Part shown: positions 58,578 through 64,000 of the stretch, piece by piece | How the letters are laid out: every line of letters starts with the position of its first letter | Position numbering within the stretch: the first letter of the stretch is position 1 | DNA from: Streptomyces xanthochromogenes | GTDB lineage: Bacteria; Actinomycetota; Actinomycetes; Streptomycetales; Streptomycetaceae | Assembly (NCBI RefSeq): GCF_014650455.1 | Contig: NZ_BMUZ01000004.1 | Coordinates: 434,001-498,000 of the forward strand | Length of the DNA: 64,000 bases | Direction: 5' to 3' | Made by a program: the position numbers and the translations under genes | The notes under the pieces: model-generated | The model's input: the letters and a program-made list of their open reading frames with translations, nothing else | Database searches by the model: none | What the model was told of the DNA's origin: nothing

Positions 58578-59516
58578 TCAGATCAGGTGCTTCGACTTGA
58601 GGTAGTTCCTCGCCACGTCCTCGGGCAACCGGCGCCAGCTGTCGACCTGTTCGTTGAGGGAGGCCAGGTCGGCCGTGGTGAGCACCGTGTTGAGCCGGCC
58701 GAGCGCGCGCGTGACGCCCGCGCTGCCGGCCCGTGAGCGGTTGACCACCGGCACGATGTAGTCCGCGTTCTGCAGGTGCTTGTCGTCGGCGAGGAGCACC
58801 AGGCCGAACTGGCCGAGCGTGGCGTCCGTCGTGGTGGTCAGGACCATCTGGTCCTGGCCGCTCTGGACGGCCTGCTTGGCCGGAGTGGTGCCGACGCCCT
58901 TGGGATCGACGGCGGTCACGTCGATGCCGTACACCTTCTTCAACCCCGGCTCGCAGTAGGGGCGTTGCACGCATTCGTCGCCCGCGGCCAGCCGTACCGG
59001 AAGCTTCGCCGCGCCGAGGTCGCTCAGCGTCTTGAGCCGGTGTTCGCGCGCGTAGGACCGGGCGACGGCGAACGCGTTCTGGTCCACCGCCCGGCCGGGG
59101 TCGAGGACGGTGAGGCCGCGCGGGGTGGCGAGGGCGCGCAGCGCCGTCATCGTGCTGTCCAGATCGGGCGAGCCGACGGGCTTGGCGTCGGCGCCGTGCG
59201 CCTTGGCGTTGAGCCAGTCCGCGAAGGTGGCCGCGTACTCCGCCACGACGTCGATCTGGCCGCTCTCCAGGGCGGGTTCGTAGATCTCCCGGTTGGTCAC
59301 CGACAGGATCTTCGTGCTGTAGCCCGCCTTGGCGAGCAGTTGCGCGTACATCTGGGCGAGCAGATCGCTCTCGGTGAACCCTGCGGAGCCGATCGTCAGG
59401 TGTTTGCTGTCGCCGGGCGGCGCCGTGACCGTGCCCTGCTTCTCCAGGCTCGGGCCGGTGGTGCAGGCGGTGACCGCCGTCAGGGCGAGGGCGGCGAGCA
59501 GCAGGCGCGGCCTCAT
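58578..59516 (-). CDS. OpuCC/ProX-type osmoprotectant-binding lipoprotein
   Basis: A 312-residue lipoprotein ('LLLAALALTAVTACTTG', lipidated Cys at 18). 'LTIGSAGFTESDLLAQMYAQLLAKAGYSTKI' and 'EPALESGQIDVVAEYAATFADWLN' match the OpuAC-type fold that binds betaine or choline in an aromatic box. 'DECVQRPYCEPGLKKVYGI' holds a Cys pair typical of this actinobacterial group. The third gene of a three-gene minus-strand operon; its ATG overlaps the upstream permease stop. Confidence 0.92.
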   Translation of the reverse strand: MRPRLLLAALALTAVTACTTGPSLEKQGTVTAPPGDSKHLTIGSAGFTESDLLAQMYAQLLAKAGYSTKILSVTNREIYEPALESGQIDVVAEYAATFADWLNAKAHGADAKPVGSPDLDSTMTALRALATPRGLTVLDPGRAVDQNAFAVARSYAREHRLKTLSDLGAAKLPVRLAAGDECVQRPYCEPGLKKVYGIDVTAVDPKGVGTTPAKQAVQSGQDQMVLTTTTDATLGQFGLVLLADDKHLQNADYIVPVVNRSRAGSAGVTRALGRLNTVLTTADLASLNEQVDSWRRLPEDVARNYLKSKHLI

Positions 59517-60187
59517 CCGAATCCGCCCCTCGCCCACTGGGGCGCGAAGCGCTGGACCACCTCGAAGAGGCCCTCCACGACCAGGGCGAAGACCGCTACC
59601 AGGATGGCACCGGCGACGACTTGGGGCGTCGAGGCGAGGTTGAACCCGGCGGTGATGATCCGGCCGAGCCCACCGCCGCCCGCCAGGGCCGCGAGCGTGG
59701 CGGTCGCGACGAGCTGAACCGCGGCGATGCGCACCCCGGTGAGGATCAGCGGCAGGGCGAGCGGGAGCTCGACTCGGAACAGGAGTTGGCGTCCGGTCAT
59801 GCCCATGCCCCGGGCCGCGCGCACCACGTCGCGGTCGACCTCGCGCATGCCGACGTAGGCGTTGGTCAGCAGTGGCGGCACGGCGAACAGGATCAGGGCG
59901 ATGATGGTCGGCCACTCGCCGTACTTGCCGATCGGGGTGAGCAGGAGCAGGACGAGGACGGCGAAGGTGGGCACCGCGCGGCCCACGTTGGAGATGTTGA
60001 CGGCGAGGGTGCCGCCCTTGCCGAGGTGGCCGAGGACCAGCGCGACGGGCAGCGCGATGAGGCAGCTCAGGACGAGGCACAGCGCGGTGAGCCACAGGTG
60101 CTGGCCAAGCCGGTTCCAGATGCCGTTCTCGCCCGACCAGTGGGCGGCCGAGGTGAGCCACGACCAGGTGTCGGAGAGCGTGTTCAT
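59513..60187 (-). CDS. OpuCB/OpuCD-type osmoprotectant permease, copy 1
   Basis: A 224-residue permease with five or six helices. The EAA-type loop is 'VVRAARGMGMTGRQLLFRVELPLALPLILTGVRIAAVQ', and the C-terminal 'GGGGLGRIITAGFNLASTPQVVAGAILVAVFAL' is characteristic of ProW/OpuC permeases. Operon-internal: both ends overlap neighbours by ATGA. Confidence 0.93.
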   Translation of the reverse strand: MNTLSDTWSWLTSAAHWSGENGIWNRLGQHLWLTALCLVLSCLIALPVALVLGHLGKGGTLAVNISNVGRAVPTFAVLVLLLLTPIGKYGEWPTIIALILFAVPPLLTNAYVGMREVDRDVVRAARGMGMTGRQLLFRVELPLALPLILTGVRIAAVQLVATATLAALAGGGGLGRIITAGFNLASTPQVVAGAILVAVFALVVEGLFEVVQRFAPQWARGGFG

Positions 60188-60864
60188 GAGGGCACCGCCC
60201 GCGTCCAGGGGGTCAGCAGGCGCTGGATGCCGAGCAGCAGCAGGTCGGCGGCGACGGCGATCACCACGCACAGCACGGAGGCGGTGAGCACCTGTGCCTT
60301 GAAGTAGGTGTTCATCCCGGAGTAGATCAGGTTGCCGAGCCCGCCGTAGCCGACGATCGCGCCGACCGTCACCAGGGACACCGCCGAGACGGTGGCGATC
60401 CGCAGTCCTGCCATGGCGGCCGGGACCGCCAGCGGGAGCTCCACCGCCAGGAGCAGCCGCACCGGCCCGTACCCCATGCCGCGGGCCGCCTGCCGGGTGT
60501 CCTCCGGCACGGCCCGGAGCCCGGCCAGGATGTTCCGCACGAGCAGGGTCAGCGAGTACAGGACCAGACCCGCGACGACGATCGACGCGGAGAGCCCGTA
60601 CACCGGCAGGAGCAGCGAGAACATGGCGAGCGACGGAATGGTGTAGAGGATGGTCGTGATGCCGAGGACGGGGCCGGCCGCCCAGCGCCAGCGGCGGGCC
60701 GCGACGGCCAGCGGTACGGCGATGAGCAGGCCGATCGCCACGGAGACCGCGGTCAGCTGGAGGTGCTGGACCACCGCGTCCCACAGGATGTGGCCACGGC
60801 TCGTCAGATACGCGCCGCAGATCCACTCATTGCGCGCGAGGCAGTCGTCGGGAGGCGCGGTCAC
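60184..60864 (-). CDS. OpuCB/OpuCD-type osmoprotectant permease, copy 2
   Basis: A 226-residue paralogue of the next permease. The signature loop reads 'DTRQAARGMGYGPVRLLLAVELPLAVPAAMAGLRIATVSAVSLVTVGAIVGYGGLGNLIYSG'. The N-terminus ('CLARNEWICGAYLTSRGHILWDAVVQHLQLT') is taken from GTG 60864; longer frames give a Pro/Gly-rich leader. The two permeases form the heterodimer served by the ATPase at 56573. First gene of the minus-strand operon. Confidence 0.9.
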   Translation of the reverse strand: MTAPPDDCLARNEWICGAYLTSRGHILWDAVVQHLQLTAVSVAIGLLIAVPLAVAARRWRWAAGPVLGITTILYTIPSLAMFSLLLPVYGLSASIVVAGLVLYSLTLLVRNILAGLRAVPEDTRQAARGMGYGPVRLLLAVELPLAVPAAMAGLRIATVSAVSLVTVGAIVGYGGLGNLIYSGMNTYFKAQVLTASVLCVVIAVAADLLLLGIQRLLTPWTRAVPS

Positions 60865-61027
60865 CCGTTCATTGGAGCCCGCGCCCCCGCCCGGCCGCGC
60901 GTCCTGGTGGGCTGTTCGGGGAAACCGCTGTGATCCGGGGGCGCACAGGGGGCTCGGCGTTCTCGGGTCGCCGTCGTGCGTCCCGGACCCGCGGGGCCGG
61001 GCCACGCGGGCGGCCCGGCCCGGCGTC

Positions 61028-64000
61028 TCACAGTCCGGCGTCGCAGCAGCCCTCTCGGCGCATGACCCGGCCCACCTCCAGCCAGTCCTCGGCCCGCGCC
61101 GCCGGGTGCCGCTCGTGCGGCTGGAAGGCGGACACCAGATCGGCGGTGGTGTACGGCACGCCGCCCCTGAGCACGCCCGTGGTGCGCACCAGGGAGTCGA
61201 AGTCGCCGAACGGGTCGCCGTCGACGAGGGTGAGGTCGGCGAGCTTGCCGCGCTCGACCGTGCCGAGGTCCTTGTCGAGCCCGAAGAGGCGGGCGGGGTG
61301 GACGGTCACGGTCCGCAGGGCCGCCGCCGGGGAGAGGCCGCCCAGATGGAGGGCGCGAAGCCCCAGGTGGAGGGAGAGCCCGACGGGCACGAGCGGCTGG
61401 TCCGTGCCGAGTGCGAGCAGGCCGCCGCCGTCGATCACTCGGCGGTACACGTCGATCTCCGTGCGCAGGGTGGCCAGTTGGGCCGAGGTGGGCGGCGTGC
61501 CGGCCGACTGCCGTACGGCAGCCGAGTCCCACGGCGGCATCACGGTGCTGACCCGGGGATCGTCGGCCAGGGCCGGGTCCGCGCCCAGCAGCGGCGCGGA
61601 GGTGAACGGCGTCACGATGAGGGCGAAGTCGATGCCGCGAGCCGTGTAGATCTCGAGGACGTCCTCGTAGGCCCGCCCGGTCGCGGTGGTCGCGTGGCCG
61701 AACTCGGCCCGTTGGGTGGCCAGGAGATGGGTCGTCAGATCCTGTCCGATCTGCACGCCCGGGGAGAGCAGATGGCTTCCCGAGCGCACGCCGAGTCGTT
61801 CGTGGGCGAACCGGGCGGCCTCGCGCATCAGCCAACTGGGCGCCCGTACATAGGTTTTGACGAAGTCCCAGTCGAGGGCGACGCCGCGTTCGAGGGAACG
61901 CCTCAGGCCCTCCTCGGTACGGTGGGCCCGGCCCATGCTGTAGGCGACGCGGGAGCCGTCGAGCAGTTCCCCGGTGGTCAGCAGGCGCGGCCCGGCGAGC
62001 CGGCCGGTGGCCACCGCCTCGCGAATGCGGGCCTGTTCGTAGGCGGAACCGCCGAGCGACACGGCGGTCGTGATGCCGTAGGTGAGCTGGCCGGCCGTCT
62101 GACGGCCGCCGTAGGTGCTCTGCCAGGGGTGGGTGTGGGTGTCCCAGAGCCCGGGGACCACGGTCTGCCCGGAGGCGTCGACGACGCGCCGCGCCGCACG
62201 CTTGCGGTGGGCCTCGACGGCGGCGATGCGACCCGCCCGCACCACGATGTCGACGTCCTCGCACACCGATTCGCCGGTGCCGTCCCAGAGCCGTCCGGCG
62301 TGCACCACGGTGTCCGCGGGCGTCGGCCTGCGCTGGTCGAGCGCCACCCGCACGGTACGGGCGCCACCGCCGTCGACGCCGATGAGCCGCAGCCGCGCGC
62401 CCGAGAGGTAGAGCAGCGTCCTGGAGTCGCCGGACCAGGACGGGTGGTCGGCGGGCTCCGTGGTGAGGGTGCGCGGCGTGCCCTGCGGGGTGCCGTCGGG
62501 CGCGACGGGCAGGACGCACAGCGCGGACTCCACGACGACCGCCATCCAGCGCCCGTCGGGTGACCACACGGGCCCGGAGTCGTAACGGTCGGAGATGGGG
62601 ACGTGCGGGGCCACGGCGTGCAGCCGGTCGGCGCCGGTCGTGGTGTCGACCACCCGGATGACGTTGTAGCCCTCGCGGAACCGCAGGTTGAGCCGGTTGC
62701 GGTCGCACAGGGCGAGATGGCGGCCGTCCGGCGACCAGCTCGGCCGTCCCGGCAGCCCGCCCGCGGCGAGCGCCGACACCAGGACGCGTTCGGCGCCGCT
62801 CGCGAGGTCCCGCACGACGAGCCGCCCCGACATGTCGATCGAGGCGAGCCTTCCGCCGTCGGGCGAGAGCGCCGGAAACACCCGCCCGCCGGTCGCGAGC
62901 GCGCTCTCCGTCCCGTCGGAGAGGTCGTGCCGGTAGATGCCGAACAGTCCGTCGCGGTCGTCGGCGTATAGAAGTGAGCGCCCGTCGCGCGCCCAGACCG
63001 GGCCCAGCAGGTACTGCGTGGGCGCCGCCTGGCGCAGCAGCCTCGGCGGTTTGCCCCCCGAAGTGTCCGCGAGCCAGAGCGAGTTGAGGGCGGCGAAGGC
63101 GATGCTTCTGCCGTCGGGCGAGAGCGCGGGCAGATGGATGCCGCGCACCGGGCGCACCCGTTCCTCGCCGAGGTCGTACGACTTGACGGGGTAGCGCCGG
63201 CGGTCGACGGGCAGCACTCCCTCGAAGGGGATGGGCTCGGCCTCGGCGGGCTTCTCCGGGCGCACCAGCGTGAACGCGCCGTTCACGGTGAGCAGCAGTC
63301 TGCCGTCGTGCGTCCAGCGCGGAGGCGTCGGCGCGATGTCTCCGGCGACCGGAACGGGCTCGCCGTCGACGACCAGGACGCAGGAGGCATTGGGTGCCGC
63401 GGTGGTGCGCAAATAGCCGAGGCGATGGCCGTCGGGGTGCAGGGCCGGCGTCATGACCTGGGCGTTCTCGGTCTCGATGTGGACGGTGGTGACCTCGGCC
63501 GCTCCCTGGGCGGGGACGGCCGCGATGGTCTTGGCGTCCACACCGGTCCCGAACGGCGTGGTGACGCCCTTGGCGCGGACGAAGAGAATCCGCCTGCCGT
63601 CGGGCGACCAGGTCGGGTCGAAGTCCTCGAACGGGCCGTCCTGGAGCGGCCCGTCCTGGCCGGAGAGGCCGGTGAGCCGGGTGGCGCGGCCGGTGCGCAG
63701 GTCGAGTACGTGGATGCGGTACGGGCTGCCCGCCACCGGATCGCCGCCGCGTTCGGAGGAGAAGGCGATGCGCGTGCCGTCCGGCGACCAGGCGGGGCCG
63801 CGGTCGTCCCAGGGCCCTTCGGTGCGTTGGCGCACCTCGGACCCGTCGGGCCGCATGGTCCAGATGTGGTAGGTGCCGCCCTGGTACGCGCTGAACGCGA
63901 TGAGCTCTCCGTCGGGGGCGTGCACGGGACGGGTGGGTTCGAGTCCGGCCGGGGTGAGCGGCTCGGCCCTGCCGCCGGCCCGGGGCAGGGACCACAGGAC
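61028..64000 (-). CDS. Large amidohydrolase with N-terminal TolB-like propeller (5' end outside window)
   Basis: About 990 residues are visible; the gene continues past the right edge. The N-terminal ~550 residues are repeated PD40/TolB-like blades ('HAPDGELIAFSAYQGGTYHIWTMRPDGSE', 'AWSPDGTRIAFSSERGG', 'TWSPDGRRILFVRAKG', 'ALSPDGRSIAFAALN', 'SWSPDGRHLALCDRN'). The C-terminal part is an amidohydrolase: 'VVDASGQTVVPGLWDTHTHPWQSTYGG' (metal His-x-His), 'LRSGSHLLSPGVQIGQDLTTHLL', and 'GLLALGTDQPLVPVGLSLH' with the final metal Asp. No export signal can be judged without the start. Related proteins are prolidase- or imidazolonepropionase-like; the substrate is unknown. Confidence 0.9.
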   Translation of the reverse strand, partial: VLWSLPRAGGRAEPLTPAGLEPTRPVHAPDGELIAFSAYQGGTYHIWTMRPDGSEVRQRTEGPWDDRGPAWSPDGTRIAFSSERGGDPVAGSPYRIHVLDLRTGRATRLTGLSGQDGPLQDGPFEDFDPTWSPDGRRILFVRAKGVTTPFGTGVDAKTIAAVPAQGAAEVTTVHIETENAQVMTPALHPDGHRLGYLRTTAAPNASCVLVVDGEPVPVAGDIAPTPPRWTHDGRLLLTVNGAFTLVRPEKPAEAEPIPFEGVLPVDRRRYPVKSYDLGEERVRPVRGIHLPALSPDGRSIAFAALNSLWLADTSGGKPPRLLRQAAPTQYLLGPVWARDGRSLLYADDRDGLFGIYRHDLSDGTESALATGGRVFPALSPDGGRLASIDMSGRLVVRDLASGAERVLVSALAAGGLPGRPSWSPDGRHLALCDRNRLNLRFREGYNVIRVVDTTTGADRLHAVAPHVPISDRYDSGPVWSPDGRWMAVVVESALCVLPVAPDGTPQGTPRTLTTEPADHPSWSGDSRTLLYLSGARLRLIGVDGGGARTVRVALDQRRPTPADTVVHAGRLWDGTGESVCEDVDIVVRAGRIAAVEAHRKRAARRVVDASGQTVVPGLWDTHTHPWQSTYGGRQTAGQLTYGITTAVSLGGSAYEQARIREAVATGRLAGPRLLTTGELLDGSRVAYSMGRAHRTEEGLRRSLERGVALDWDFVKTYVRAPSWLMREAARFAHERLGVRSGSHLLSPGVQIGQDLTTHLLATQRAEFGHATTATGRAYEDVLEIYTARGIDFALIVTPFTSAPLLGADPALADDPRVSTVMPPWDSAAVRQSAGTPPTSAQLATLRTEIDVYRRVIDGGGLLALGTDQPLVPVGLSLHLGLRALHLGGLSPAAALRTVTVHPARLFGLDKDLGTVERGKLADLTLVDGDPFGDFDSLVRTTGVLRGGVPYTTADLVSAFQPHERHPAARAEDWLEVGRVMRREGCCDAGL

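Noticed and set aside
63933..63945. GGTTCGAGTCC, resembling a tRNA T-loop
   Set aside because: It lies inside the reading frame of the amidohydrolase and no cloverleaf can be built around it.
60861..63995. 1044-codon minus-strand frame over the amidohydrolase
   Set aside because: It runs in another frame of the same strand as the propeller-amidohydrolase. The real frame has clear PD40 and metal-site motifs; this one is Arg/Pro-rich throughout.

Overview
The window is high-GC actinobacterial chromosome, almost certainly Streptomyces. The main signs are GTG starts and ATGA/GTGA stop-start overlaps throughout, and small proteins of types I know from Streptomyces (DUF6381-, DUF6479- and DUF6131-like, and the 'plasmid stabilization' type). 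F420-dependent luciferase-like oxidoreductases, a PAS-SpoIIE phosphatase, an RsbW-like ATPase, Tat and lipoprotein export signals and a Nur-type nickel box point the same way. No rRNA, tRNA, CRISPR array, insertion sequence or prophage was seen. It reads as ordinary chromosome with many small, independent transcription units. All family names come from reading the translations; no database search was run.

Layout, 1-16 kb: a gene tail; an MmyB-type regulator; a divergent TetR/SDR pair with a 9-bp-arm palindrome over the SDR promoter; divergent xylA/xylB; a STAS anti-sigma-factor antagonist; an M20 peptidase; an AI-2E-type transporter; and an Mrp-type cation/proton antiporter operon (F-G-like, MbhD-like, B, C, D) whose C subunit has a one-base frameshift. 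Small conserved proteins, a class II amidotransferase and a double-VOC protein follow.

16-35 kb: an RsbW-like ATPase, a YbdK-type carboxylate-amine ligase, a DJ-1/PfpI protein, two paralogous F420-type oxidoreductases flanking a HAD phosphatase, an 87-bp remnant of a VOC gene, a PAS-SpoIIE phosphatase, long-form GAPDH, a secreted protein with two ricin-type lectin domains, an APC permease, a DUF779 protein, a secreted propeller-like protein and a winged-helix HTH_42 protein.

35-47 kb: a complete five-gene ABC importer read as nikABCDE because a near-ideal Nur-type palindrome (7-5-7) lies upstream of nikA. Next come a DinB-like protein and an acyl-CoA catabolic group: two acyl-CoA dehydrogenases and a quinone oxidoreductase joined by ATGA overlaps, plus an SDR and an enoyl-CoA hydratase, with candidate TetR-type operators.

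47-64 kb: a Tat-exported phospholipase C-like enzyme; a MacAB-like export module with its own OmpR/HK two-component system and a divergent lipoprotein carrying a duplicated C-x3-H-G-V motif; a split OpuC-type osmoprotectant importer with a lipase gene in the middle; and a large propeller-amidohydrolase cut by the window edge. The most interesting regulatory signal is in the 274-bp gap between the lipoprotein and the MacA-like adaptor. It holds TCCCAG repeats at exact 11-bp spacing facing both genes, the expected arrangement for the OmpR-family regulator encoded in the same cluster.
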